DNA of 64,000 nt. Origin: an uncultured Christensenellaceae bacterium (GTDB lineage: Bacteria; Bacillota; Clostridia; Christensenellales; UBA3700). Shown in pieces: positions 23,426-32,016 of this stretch. The stretch spans positions 1-64,000 of the forward strand of contig CALWGZ010000010.1 in the NCBI GenBank assembly GCA_944380285.1, given 5' to 3'. The position numbers were made by a program, and so were the translations under genes. Position 1 is the stretch's first letter; the number at the start of each line of letters is the position of its first letter. A model generated the notes under the pieces. The model ran no database searches, had not been told where the DNA came from, and saw only the letters and a list, made by a program, of their open reading frames with translations.

Positions 23426-24528
23426 TGTACAGACACTTTTTCAAACCGCTGCTCGATTTCATCCTCAGCCTCTTGGCGGTGATCGTGTTGTCGCCGTTTT
23501 TCCTGCTGTTCACGCCGATCGTCGCGATCGCGATGAAGGGCAATCCGTTTTTTGTGCAAGAAAGAGCCGGAAAGAATGGGAAGCCGTTTAAGCTGATTAA
23601 GTATCGCAGCATGACCAATAAAAAGGACGAGAGCGGAAAGTTGCTGCCCAACAATCAACGTATTACAAAATTCGGCAAGCTGTTAAGAAATCTTTCGTTA
23701 GACGAATTGCCGCAATTGTTCAATATTTTGTGTGGGCAGATGAGTATTGTCGGTCCACGTCCGCTACACGTAAGATACAATGACAGGTATAATTTTAATC
23801 AAGCGAAAAGGCTGCTCGTGCGCCCGGGATTGACGGGATATGCACAGGTGCATGGTCGGAACGCCGTATCATGGGAGGGAAAATTCGACATGGATGTATA
23901 TTATGTCGAGAATTTAAGTTTTTTGTTGGATATCAAGATTTTGCTAGATACGGTTAAGTGTGTTTTGAGGAGAGAGGGTATCAACAATGGTGCTCAAATC
24001 GGCACAGAGGATTTTATGGGGACAAAACCACAAGTTTCGTTGGTCGAGGTCTCGGAAAGTGATGTGGAACTAATCATGAAGTGGCGCAATGATGAGTCTA
24101 TCTTTAGATATTGTGTGGGGGGTTATCATCCCGTCGATCGCGAAAAAGCTGAAGAGATCGTAAACGCAATGGTCAAGGAAAACAGTGACGGCATTGCGAA
24201 GAGATATATCATAGAGACCGACGGTCACAAAGTCGGATTTGTAGGGCTTTACGGAATCAAAGGAAGTGAAAAGATACCCGAATTGGGCATTTATATTGGA
24301 GAGCATGATTTTCAAGGCAAAGGAATTGCTACGGAGACTTGTTTGCAATTGGAAAATATCGCAAGATCTTTCGGTAAACAAAGGATCGGGCTGAAAGTCG
24401 TTGCCGAGAACTTACCGGCGGTGAGAATGTATAAAAAACTGGGTTATCATGAAGTTGAGATACACCAAGGTGAACAGGTGGTGAACGGCAAAGCATGCGA
24501 TGTTGTCTATATGGAGAAATCAATATGA
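23425..24528 (+). CDS. Phosphoglycosyl transferase fused to a GNAT acetyltransferase domain
   Basis: Residues 1-200 are a monotopic bacterial sugar transferase (PglC/EpsL type): a reentrant hydrophobic helix at 8-30, PFFVQERAGKNGKPFKLIKYRSM, the DELPQLFNIL catalytic segment, MSIVGPRPL and RPGLTGYAQVHGR. It would load the first sugar phosphate onto undecaprenyl phosphate. Residues about 205-367 form a RimJ/RimL-type GNAT domain (ELGIYIGEHDFQGKGIATE, acetyl-CoA loop; NLPAVRMYKKLGYHEVE). PglC and PglD-like acetyltransferases are usually separate or joined through a left-handed beta-helix type; a GNAT partner is less usual. The domain probably acylates the 4-amino group made by the upstream aminotransferase. 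The start overlaps the previous stop; a GTG one codon upstream is possible. Confidence 0.87.
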   Translation: MYRHFFKPLLDFILSLLAVIVLSPFFLLFTPIVAIAMKGNPFFVQERAGKNGKPFKLIKYRSMTNKKDESGKLLPNNQRITKFGKLLRNLSLDELPQLFNILCGQMSIVGPRPLHVRYNDRYNFNQAKRLLVRPGLTGYAQVHGRNAVSWEGKFDMDVYYVENLSFLLDIKILLDTVKCVLRREGINNGAQIGTEDFMGTKPQVSLVEVSESDVELIMKWRNDESIFRYCVGGYHPVDREKAEEIVNAMVKENSDGIAKRYIIETDGHKVGFVGLYGIKGSEKIPELGIYIGEHDFQGKGIATETCLQLENIARSFGKQRIGLKVVAENLPAVRMYKKLGYHEVEIHQGEQVVNGKACDVVYMEKSI

Positions 24529-25499
24529 ACATTTTGATTTTGAGTGCAGGCACACGGAACAAGGTGGTCAGATATTTCAAAAAGACTCTTGCAGGTCAAG
24601 GTAAGGTCATTGCCACAGATTGTCAAAACATTGCACCCGCGATCTATGATGCAGATAAATGTTATATCGTGCCGCGCATAACGGAGCCCGATTATATCGA
24701 TGCTATATTGGAGATCTGCCGTAAAGAACAGATCGACGGGGTTCTGTCTTTGATCGATCCGGAATTGGAGCTGTTGGCTGCCAACAAAGATAAATTCGAA
24801 CGCATCGGCGTGACCTGTATCGTCTCGCCGCTCGAGGCGGTCAAAATGGCGTTTGACAAGATGAAGATGTTCCGGTTTTGCGAAAAGAACGGCATAGACT
24901 CTGTCAAGAGTTATGACGACATTGCCAAGTTCAAGGCGGATCTTGCGAGAGGGGAAATCGCTTTTCCCGTCTTCGTCAAGCCGATATGCGGCAGTTGCAG
25001 TATCAACATCCAAAGAGTGGAAGACACGGCAATGCTCGAAGAACTTTGGAGAAGATACGATAACTTGATGATCCAAGAGTTTATGACAGGACAAGAAATC
25101 GGCGCCGATGTCTATATCGACTCCATCAGCGGACGAGTGGTCGAGATCTTCACTAAAAAGAAACTCCTTATGCGTGCAGGCGAGACGGACAAGTCGGTGT
25201 CGTTCAAGGATGCCAAATTGTTCGATTTCATTGAAAATTTCGTAACGAAAGCCGGCTATAGGTGGAATATCGATATCGATATTTTCGAGAAGGACGGCAA
25301 GTATTTCGTGTCAGAGGTGAATCCGCGTTTCGGCGGCGGCTATCCGCATGCGTACGAGTGCGGTTGCGACTTTATGTCGCTCATTTTGAAAAACCTGTCG
25401 GGAAAAACCAATACGCCCGATATCGGTAACTACGAAGAGGATGTCTTTATGATGAAGTACCTCGATGTCATGATCAAGAAAGGAGAGGAGTTGGGATGA
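24525..25499 (+). CDS. ATP-grasp ligase (carbamoyl-phosphate-synthase-like fold)
   Basis: An ATP-grasp enzyme that would join a carboxylate to an amine through an acyl phosphate. It shows an N-terminal Rossmann-like start (MNILILSAGTRNKVVRYF), the ATP-binding FPVFVKPICGSCSINIQRV, DNLMIQEFMTGQEIGADVY, and the metal-binding end FVSEVNPRFGGGYPHAYECG. Length 324. In some Neisseria an ATP-grasp domain takes the place of the acetyltransferase on the PglB phosphoglycosyl transferase and adds glycerate to the 4-amino sugar; a comparable modification is plausible here but unproven. It overlaps both neighbours by four bases (ATGA), so it is translated with them. Confidence 0.85.
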   Translation: MNILILSAGTRNKVVRYFKKTLAGQGKVIATDCQNIAPAIYDADKCYIVPRITEPDYIDAILEICRKEQIDGVLSLIDPELELLAANKDKFERIGVTCIVSPLEAVKMAFDKMKMFRFCEKNGIDSVKSYDDIAKFKADLARGEIAFPVFVKPICGSCSINIQRVEDTAMLEELWRRYDNLMIQEFMTGQEIGADVYIDSISGRVVEIFTKKKLLMRAGETDKSVSFKDAKLFDFIENFVTKAGYRWNIDIDIFEKDGKYFVSEVNPRFGGGYPHAYECGCDFMSLILKNLSGKTNTPDIGNYEEDVFMMKYLDVMIKKGEELG

Positions 25500-26587
25500 A
25501 GATATTGTTGCTGTGTACAGCGGAAGGGACAGTAAGAAATTTTAGACGTGATTTAATTTTGTTCCTTCAAGAAAGGGGACATGAAGTGGTTGTCGTGGCG
25601 AATTTTGCAAACAATAGCGGATTTAAATTCAAGACGTACAATGTGCGGATGCATAACAGGAGTATTGGTATATTTGAGACTTTGAATTATTATAAAGCCG
25701 TAAAAAAGGCGGTCAAAGAAGAATGCCCGGATGTCATTATGACGTTTATGGTCAAGCCGAATACGCTTGGAGTGCTTGCTGCAAAAAGCGCACGCAAGAG
25801 CGCTCGTGTGTATTCGATGGTCGAAGGTATGGGGGTCGTCTATACGGAAAATTCGTTCAAATACAAGTTGATCAGATTGATAACGAACTTTTTGTACAGA
25901 CGCGCTTTCAAGAAAATCGCCGGGTTGTTTTGCTTGAATCAAAATGATGTTGATTTCTTCGTCAAGGGCAAATTTATCGATGAGAGAAAGGTGCATAATA
26001 TTCGAGGTATAGGTGTCAATTTGAAGGACTATCCGTTTGAAGATGTTACGGTCTTCAACAGGTTTGTGTTTATAGCAAGGATGTTGAAAGAAAAGGGGGT
26101 TGAGGAGTTTTGTAAAGCGGCGGATATCGTCAAAACCGAGTTTCCGAATGCTGAATTTGTGATGTACGGAAAAGAGGAACCGGCAACGACGGAATGTATT
26201 GCGGAGTATCAAAAAAAGGGGGTGGTGCAATACAAAGGGGTCACTTCCGATGTGGCGGAAGTCTTGAAAGAGTCGACTGCATTGGTAGCAACGACGTATA
26301 GAGAAGGAAGTTCAAGGGTGATCATGGAAGCCATGGCTTGCGGAAGACCTGTTATCGCCAGCGACACCATAGGATGTAATCATTTGGTCGAAGATGGAAA
26401 AACCGGTTATCTCGTCAAGGTGAAAGATGTGGAAGGATTCGCAGAGACAATGAAAAAGCTTTTAAAGACAGAGAAAGAGAAAATAGCTATAATGGGCAAA
26501 GCGGCACGCGAGAAAGCGGAAAGAGAGTGTGACGCAGACAAAATCAACGCATTGATTTGCGATATCGTGGAGGGGAAAGATGAGTGA
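25496..26587 (+). CDS. Glycosyltransferase family 4 (PglA/CapM-like)
   Basis: A GT-B fold retaining glycosyltransferase. The N-terminal acceptor domain contains SMVEGMGVVYTENSFKYKLI, a pattern found in PglA- and WbnE-like enzymes that act on the lipid-linked first sugar. The C-terminal donor domain has FVFIARMLKEKGVEEFCKAA and the E-x7-E region YREGSSRVIMEAMACGRPVI. Length 363. It follows the ATP-grasp gene with a four-base overlap, so it probably adds the second sugar to the lipid-linked amino sugar. The specificity (often alpha-1,3-GalNAc in PglA) cannot be read from the sequence. Confidence 0.88.
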   Translation: MKILLLCTAEGTVRNFRRDLILFLQERGHEVVVVANFANNSGFKFKTYNVRMHNRSIGIFETLNYYKAVKKAVKEECPDVIMTFMVKPNTLGVLAAKSARKSARVYSMVEGMGVVYTENSFKYKLIRLITNFLYRRAFKKIAGLFCLNQNDVDFFVKGKFIDERKVHNIRGIGVNLKDYPFEDVTVFNRFVFIARMLKEKGVEEFCKAADIVKTEFPNAEFVMYGKEEPATTECIAEYQKKGVVQYKGVTSDVAEVLKESTALVATTYREGSSRVIMEAMACGRPVIASDTIGCNHLVEDGKTGYLVKVKDVEGFAETMKKLLKTEKEKIAIMGKAAREKAERECDADKINALICDIVEGKDE

Positions 26588-27551
26588 GATGAAGTTGTCC
26601 ATAGTGATCCCTGTCTATAAGGTCGAAAAATTTATAGTCAATACGGTGGATTCGCTTGAAATCGCGTGCGACAACTATGAAATCATATTGGTTGACGATC
26701 ATTCGCCGGATGATTCGCCGAGACTTTGCGACGAATTGGCGGCAAAGTATGGTAATATCAAAGTTTTGCATAAAGCAAAAAATGAAGGACTTTCCATGGC
26801 TCGAAACAGCGGCATTGATATTGCAAAAGGAGAGTATATTTGCTTTGTCGATGCAGATGATAAATATGCCGAAAGCGACGCTGTTGGAAGAATTCTTGAC
26901 GGTATCGGTACGGGACAAAATATGTATTTCGTCAATATGGACAGATGGTATAACGACGGCAGTCGCAGTACTGTCAACAATTTTAGAGGGAAAGTGAACG
27001 AGCGCATGTCCGAACAGGAAGTTTGTCGAATGGTAGGGAAAGAACAATCGCCACCGGTGTCGGCATCATTGAAAATCATTAAGACTGAATTGCTCAAACA
27101 ATATGAATTAAAGTTTAAACCGGGGATAGTTTGTGAGGATATCGAATGGTTTATCCGATGCATAGACGCAGGACTTCTTGATGATTGCGGATATATCGAT
27201 GTCACATATCTCTATTATCAAGGTAATAGCGGAAGCATAACAAAAAACGTGTCGGCAAAAAATGTGTTTGATTTAATAGAGATAATTGAAGAGGGGCGTG
27301 ACAGAATCACGGGCAAATCGGGTTATCGAGCAGATTGTATCGGAAGTATATTGGCATTCGAGATCATGATTAGCATATACAATGTGCGTACTTTGAGTGG
27401 GGAGGAAAAAGAAGAGGCAATAAAACGTATTAAAAAGCTGACTTCGCTTATGCGACATTCAAGCGATAAGAGAGTGCTTTTAACATTCTTTTGTGCAAAG
27501 ATTGGTGGCGTGGCGATTACTTCCTCATTATTATCAAGAATAAAAAGATGA
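26580..27551 (+). CDS. Glycosyltransferase family 2
   Basis: An inverting GT-A fold enzyme: LSIVIPVYKVEKFI at the start, EIILVDDHSPDDS with the nucleotide-binding Asp pair, GLSMARNSGIDIAKGEYICF, then the FVDADDKY DXD-type motif. The second half has CEDIEWFIRCID, in which the acidic residues are the likely catalytic base region. The C-terminal ~100 residues are helical. It overlaps the upstream gene by eight bases; ATG 26589 is an alternative start. Length 323. Codon use and base composition are AT-rich, as in the rest of the cluster. Confidence 0.88.
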   Translation: MSEMKLSIVIPVYKVEKFIVNTVDSLEIACDNYEIILVDDHSPDDSPRLCDELAAKYGNIKVLHKAKNEGLSMARNSGIDIAKGEYICFVDADDKYAESDAVGRILDGIGTGQNMYFVNMDRWYNDGSRSTVNNFRGKVNERMSEQEVCRMVGKEQSPPVSASLKIIKTELLKQYELKFKPGIVCEDIEWFIRCIDAGLLDDCGYIDVTYLYYQGNSGSITKNVSAKNVFDLIEIIEEGRDRITGKSGYRADCIGSILAFEIMISIYNVRTLSGEEKEEAIKRIKKLTSLMRHSSDKRVLLTFFCAKIGGVAITSSLLSRIKR

Positions 27552-27605
27552 CTAATATGAGAAAAGTGGTATGATAGAGCCGCAGGATGAAGCAAAGGAG
27601 AGGTT

Positions 27606-28742
27606 ATGAATAGAATTAAAGCATTGCAAATAATTCCGAGTCTTAAAGGAGGAATAGGAAGCGTACTTCTTAATTTTTGCAGTCGTCTTGATAGTGGGAA
27701 AATTCAAATTGATTTTGGCGTGTTTATAGATGACGATAAAGCAAGGAAAAAGCTTGTCGAAAAAACGATTGGGAGAGTATATGTTCTTCCGAGGATGAGC
27801 AGAGATTACGGACAATATAAACGAACTTTAGAGCAACTTATATCAGAAAACAAATATGATATCGTTCACGCACATCAAAACAGCATGTCATTTATTCCAC
27901 TCGGGATAGCTAAAGCTCAAGGCGTTCACGGGAGAATCATGCATTCACACGCCACTGATTTTGAAGGTGGCTCCAAAATGAAGAACATGATTTCAAAGAT
28001 AATAAATCGCCTAAAAATGAACTCGGTAGCAAATGTTAGATTGGCATGCGGTAAAAAGGCGGGAGAGTTTCTTTACGGAAAGAGGGCAATGCGAAAAGGC
28101 AATGTTATCGTTTTGCCGAATGCTATAGATATTGAAAAATTCAGGTTTGATCTTGCAGAGAGAGAAAGGATGCGGACCATGTTTGGTTTTGGTGATGATG
28201 AGAAGGTTTTGCTCTTTGTTGGAAGATTGGTTGAAATAAAGAATATACCGCTTTGTTTAGATATTATAAAGAGATGTGACGACAAAACAAAGTTGGTAAT
28301 TTGTGGGAGTGGCGATAAAGAGCAATTGTTAAAAGAGAAATGTGTTAGCGAAGGTATAACGTCTAAAGTCTTGTTCGTTGGAGAAAGAGCAGATGTTGCG
28401 GCGATGTATTGCATGGCCGACGCATTTTTGTTGACTTCTTTTGCTGAAGGATTTCCGATGACAATAGTGGAGGCTTTGGCAAGCGGATTGCCATGTTTTA
28501 TATCGGATACGATTACCGATGAGTTTTGCGATTATGAGGCGGTCGAATATTGCCCGTTGCAAGATGCTGACTATTGGGTTGAGGCGCTCAAAGCATTGCC
28601 ATTAGGGAAAAGATATGATATGATAAATAGGTTGAACGACAAGAAATTAAATATAGAAACGGCAGCTGAAATGTTGTCGCAGATTTACGAGGAAGCAGTG
28701 AAAGGGATTAGTGTCACGGCTAAACAAATGGAGTCAAAATAA
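27606..28742 (+). CDS. Glycosyltransferase family 4 (EpsF-like)
   Basis: GT-B fold enzyme of 378 residues. The start KALQIIPSLKGGIGSVLLNF is the glycine-rich acceptor loop; YDIVHAHQNSMSFIPLGIAK and HSHATDFEGGSKMKN are typical for EpsF/CapJ-type transferases. The donor domain shows VLLFVGRLVEIKNIPLCLDI and SFAEGFPMTIVEALASGLPC with the E-x7-E motif. A 54-base gap with GGTATGATAG precedes it, then AAAGGAGAGG as ribosome site; a weak internal promoter is possible. It probably extends the repeat unit. Confidence 0.87.
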   Translation: MNRIKALQIIPSLKGGIGSVLLNFCSRLDSGKIQIDFGVFIDDDKARKKLVEKTIGRVYVLPRMSRDYGQYKRTLEQLISENKYDIVHAHQNSMSFIPLGIAKAQGVHGRIMHSHATDFEGGSKMKNMISKIINRLKMNSVANVRLACGKKAGEFLYGKRAMRKGNVIVLPNAIDIEKFRFDLAERERMRTMFGFGDDEKVLLFVGRLVEIKNIPLCLDIIKRCDDKTKLVICGSGDKEQLLKEKCVSEGITSKVLFVGERADVAAMYCMADAFLLTSFAEGFPMTIVEALASGLPCFISDTITDEFCDYEAVEYCPLQDADYWVEALKALPLGKRYDMINRLNDKKLNIETAAEMLSQIYEEAVKGISVTAKQMESK

Positions 28743-28746
28743 AGGC

Positions 28747-29889
28747 ATGCAACATTCAAAGACTATATTGGTATATGCTTTATTGTTTTGCTGTGTAAGC
28801 GGTTTGGGGTTTTTGTCTCAAAGTGTAAGACAAACGACAGCGGGGATCAAAGTTACCATCAAAAAAGCTCCGTATTGTTTAGCAATAGCGTTGCTGGTGA
28901 TATTCACGGCACTATATGCATCGGGTGCCGACTATCTACAATACAAACTTATATTTTCGGAAAGCGATTGGGAAGCGATCCGTGATACCCAAATTGAGGC
29001 TGGGTATCGAATCTTGAACATTGTTCTAAAATGGATATGCTTCGGCAACGCAGTCATAGGTGTCGCTATCATAAAGTCTTTGACAGTAATAATTGTCGGC
29101 AGATGCTTTTATTTATTGAAAGACAAGATTAATATCGGACTATCTCTTGCAGCATATGTTGCATTAGCATATTTTATTTCGTTGAATCTCATCAGAATAT
29201 ATTTAGCTTCTGCCGTGGTCCTGGCAGGTGTAACGGCTTATTTGATTTCTGCAAGGAGAAAATATTTGAAATTAGTGATTGCAATATTTGTCGCCGCGAC
29301 GGTTCACTACACTGCCATCGGAACAATGTTGATTCCGGTGTTTTTCTACTTGAGGTCAACATTTTTCCGGGAAGAAACACGAAAAGATATTTACATAGCT
29401 ATTTTGTTGATTTTTATGGCGGTATTGATAGTCGGTGTCGTGCCGGTTTTGGTAAGATCGATTTCTGTTTTGAATAAATATCAAGGGTATTTGAAGGAGA
29501 ATCCGAGTTTTGGGATAGGGCAAATAGTTTATTTTTCCGTACCGGTGTTTTGGCTGTTTATTACAAGAAATAAGATGGAAAATATGTTATGGGGACAGGC
29601 GTTTGTCATGATAGCGATAGCGTTTGCAATAAGCATGATGGGGTATGTGATAGGAATGATGAGCCGGTTAAGCGCTTTTTTTGATATCGCATATTATTTG
29701 GGCGTGTCTCAGTTGGTCAATGGTTTCGGTAAATATGCTGTGCAAATCGGGCGAGAACAAATGACTAATTATAGGGTGTTGACTTTTATGACGACAACGT
29801 ATTTTGCTGTGAGGCTGGCGATATATTTGACGGGTGGCGCGTTGATTGCCGACGGAATACAAGAATTAATATTTATTTGGGAGATTTAA
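28747..29889 (+). CDS. EpsG-family membrane protein (candidate polysaccharide polymerase)
   Basis: The protein has about ten hydrophobic segments, starting with ILVYALLFCCVSGLGFLSQS. It matches the EpsG family layout: a loop with SGADYLQYKLIFSESDWE and IEAGYRILN, then YFISLNLIRIYLASAVVLAG, and AATVHYTAIGTMLIPVFFYL, where R and H residues are conserved. EpsG-like proteins act as Wzy-type polymerases of exopolysaccharide repeat units in the membrane. I chose ATG 28747, four bases after the previous stop; an upstream GTG (28711) would overlap the previous gene. Length 380 is normal. The spelling of the family is confident; the exact reaction is inferred. Confidence 0.82.
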   Translation: MQHSKTILVYALLFCCVSGLGFLSQSVRQTTAGIKVTIKKAPYCLAIALLVIFTALYASGADYLQYKLIFSESDWEAIRDTQIEAGYRILNIVLKWICFGNAVIGVAIIKSLTVIIVGRCFYLLKDKINIGLSLAAYVALAYFISLNLIRIYLASAVVLAGVTAYLISARRKYLKLVIAIFVAATVHYTAIGTMLIPVFFYLRSTFFREETRKDIYIAILLIFMAVLIVGVVPVLVRSISVLNKYQGYLKENPSFGIGQIVYFSVPVFWLFITRNKMENMLWGQAFVMIAIAFAISMMGYVIGMMSRLSAFFDIAYYLGVSQLVNGFGKYAVQIGREQMTNYRVLTFMTTTYFAVRLAIYLTGGALIADGIQELIFIWEI

Positions 29890-29891
29890 AG

Positions 29892-31019
29892 ATGATAAGA
29901 GTGTTGCATTGTGTAAGAAAGATGGACAGAGCGGGTATCGAGACGTTTATCATGAATGTATTTCGCAATATCGACAAAAAAGAAGTCGCTTTTTATTTTT
30001 TATGTTCAAGCCGTGATCGTGGTGATTATGACGAAGAGATTCGCGCTTTGGGAGGGAAAATATATTATACACCTGAAATAAATGCGAATGCGCTCAAGCA
30101 TGTCGCCATAATTCAATCGTTGGCAAAATGGTTTCGGGAGAATCGAAACAAATTCGATGTAGTGCATCTGCATGCAGATCACAATATCAGCGTCTTAATT
30201 TATTTGGAGGCTTTGAGACGAGCCAAGATTAAAAACGTCATCGTGCACAGTCACAATAACTCCGGGCCGCATGTTGTTGCAAACAAATTGTTGGGCAAGG
30301 TCTGTTCGCTATATAAATTTGAAAAATTTGCGTGCTCGGATGAAGCCGGAGTGTGGCTTTTTGGCAAGAAGGCAGTAAAACGAAGGAAGGTCAAAATGAT
30401 CCCTAACGGGATAGATTTCGCTAAGTATACTTACGATCCTGAGAAAAGTGAGGCGAAAAAGAGAGAACTCGGAATCGCGGGAAAGACTGTTTTGGGGCAT
30501 ATAGGCAGATTTTCGACACAGAAGAATCATAAATTCTTAATTGAGGTGTTTGACGAGTATCAAAAAATCTATTCAAATTCTGTCTTGTTACTTGTTGGAC
30601 GTGGAGAGTTGGAAGAGCAAATAAAAAAACAAGTGCATGATTTGGGATTGGACGAAAGGGTGAAGTTTCTTGGAGTGAGAGAAGATGTCCCGGAATTGTT
30701 GCAAGCGATGGATGTCTTTGTATTTCCATCGTTGTATGAGGGGCTTTCGGTTGTATTGCTTGAAGTTCAAGCTGCTTTATTGCCTGTGGTTACGAACGAC
30801 AATATTTCCAAACAAACAATCATATCCAATTGCGTTAAGCTGCTCCCAATTGCAGATTGCAAAGAATGGGCGATAACTGTAAATGAGATGGCAAAGGACG
30901 GAAGAAGTGCAAATACATTATATGATAATGCAACGATTTTTGATATAAAATATGTGGCGAATATATTGATGCAATTTTACAGAGATATAACATCGCAAAA
31001 ACAACAAGCCAAGGAGTAA
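29892..31019 (+). CDS. Glycosyltransferase family 4 (EpsF-like), second copy
   Basis: GT-B fold enzyme of 375 residues. MIRVLHCVRKMDRAGIETFI is the acceptor-side glycine loop; FDVVHLHADHNISVLIYLEA and VIVHSHNNSGPHVVANKLLG are EpsF hallmarks. VLGHIGRFSTQKNHKFLIEV and FPSLYEGLSVVLLEVQAALL form the nucleotide-sugar site with E-x7-E. It is related to the enzyme at 27606 but clearly diverged, so the two probably add different sugars. ATG 29892 lies two bases after the polymerase stop codon, so translation is coupled. Confidence 0.88.
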   Translation: MIRVLHCVRKMDRAGIETFIMNVFRNIDKKEVAFYFLCSSRDRGDYDEEIRALGGKIYYTPEINANALKHVAIIQSLAKWFRENRNKFDVVHLHADHNISVLIYLEALRRAKIKNVIVHSHNNSGPHVVANKLLGKVCSLYKFEKFACSDEAGVWLFGKKAVKRRKVKMIPNGIDFAKYTYDPEKSEAKKRELGIAGKTVLGHIGRFSTQKNHKFLIEVFDEYQKIYSNSVLLLVGRGELEEQIKKQVHDLGLDERVKFLGVREDVPELLQAMDVFVFPSLYEGLSVVLLEVQAALLPVVTNDNISKQTIISNCVKLLPIADCKEWAITVNEMAKDGRSANTLYDNATIFDIKYVANILMQFYRDITSQKQQAKE

Positions 31020-31023
31020 TGTC

Positions 31024-32016
31024 ATGATAGGTGTAATAATACCGGTCCATAATTCTTCGACGACACTGGACAAGTGCGTGGGAAGCGTCTGTGGACAGAC
31101 ATACAAAGACATAAAGATTATATTGGTCGAGAACGGATCGACTGACGACTCTTATCAAAAATGCTTGGAGTGGGCGGGGAAAGACGAGCGCATTGTTGTT
31201 TTGCAATCCGAAAAAGGGGTATCCGCTGCAAGAAACAAGGGACTTGAGTATGCCGAGAGTATAGGAGTTGATTATTTTGGCTTTGTCGACAGCGACGATT
31301 ATATCGAAAGCACAATGTATGAAGAATTGTATAAATGCGCGAGTCAAACAGGAGCTGACATGGTATTTTGCAATTTTTATTTTCAAACCGATAATGTTGT
31401 TAAGGAAGTAAAGATCAGTGCTGATTCTGCTCAAAAACTACAAGCCGGAGACGTGTCGCCGTTGATTTGTACAAACAAAAATACTATCATGGGAAGTGTG
31501 TGTCGGATTTTGTTTAAAACGTCTTTCCACGGCTTGGCATTTGATGTAGGAATTAGGTTCAAGGAAGATTTAATTTTTACTGTTCAGGGTTGTTTGCATG
31601 CGAAGCGCATAGAGACATTAGGAAAAGCGCTGTATCATTACAATGCGCCGCAGACTGGGATAAAGAAGTATTATGGTGATAATATTATTGCCGAAAGAGA
31701 GAATTATTTGCGAACAATGGAGAGAGTGCTGACTACAAACGGGCGCGATGATTTGATCCGCATTGCAAAAGTCAATGAATTGATTGAGATGTTGGGGCGT
31801 TTCGTTCAACATGACGATTATATTCAAGCTATACGGCAATTATATAGCCGTGAGATTTTCAAAAAAGAATGCAGAGAATGGAAGTCTTTCGTATTATTTT
31901 TGAAACATAGTACTCCTACGTTCAAATCCAAGATATCGGCATGCCTGTTGTATTTCGGGTTGTATAGGTTATATAGGACTTTAATGAAGTTGAGAGCGAG
32001 GAAGAAAAATGGCTGA
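31024..32016 (+). CDS. Glycosyltransferase family 2 (EpsH/CpsI-like)
   Basis: GT-A fold enzyme of 330 residues: IGVIIPVHNSSTTLDKCVGS, KIILVENGSTDDSYQKC, GVSAARNKGLEYAE and the metal-binding FVDSDDYI. The middle contains RFKEDLIFTVQGCLHAKRIE, matching the ED motif of EpsH-like enzymes. A basic C-terminal segment (LYRTLMKLRARKKNG) may associate with the membrane. Its end overlaps the flippase start by eight bases. Confidence 0.88.
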   Translation: MIGVIIPVHNSSTTLDKCVGSVCGQTYKDIKIILVENGSTDDSYQKCLEWAGKDERIVVLQSEKGVSAARNKGLEYAESIGVDYFGFVDSDDYIESTMYEELYKCASQTGADMVFCNFYFQTDNVVKEVKISADSAQKLQAGDVSPLICTNKNTIMGSVCRILFKTSFHGLAFDVGIRFKEDLIFTVQGCLHAKRIETLGKALYHYNAPQTGIKKYYGDNIIAERENYLRTMERVLTTNGRDDLIRIAKVNELIEMLGRFVQHDDYIQAIRQLYSREIFKKECREWKSFVLFLKHSTPTFKSKISACLLYFGLYRLYRTLMKLRARKKNG

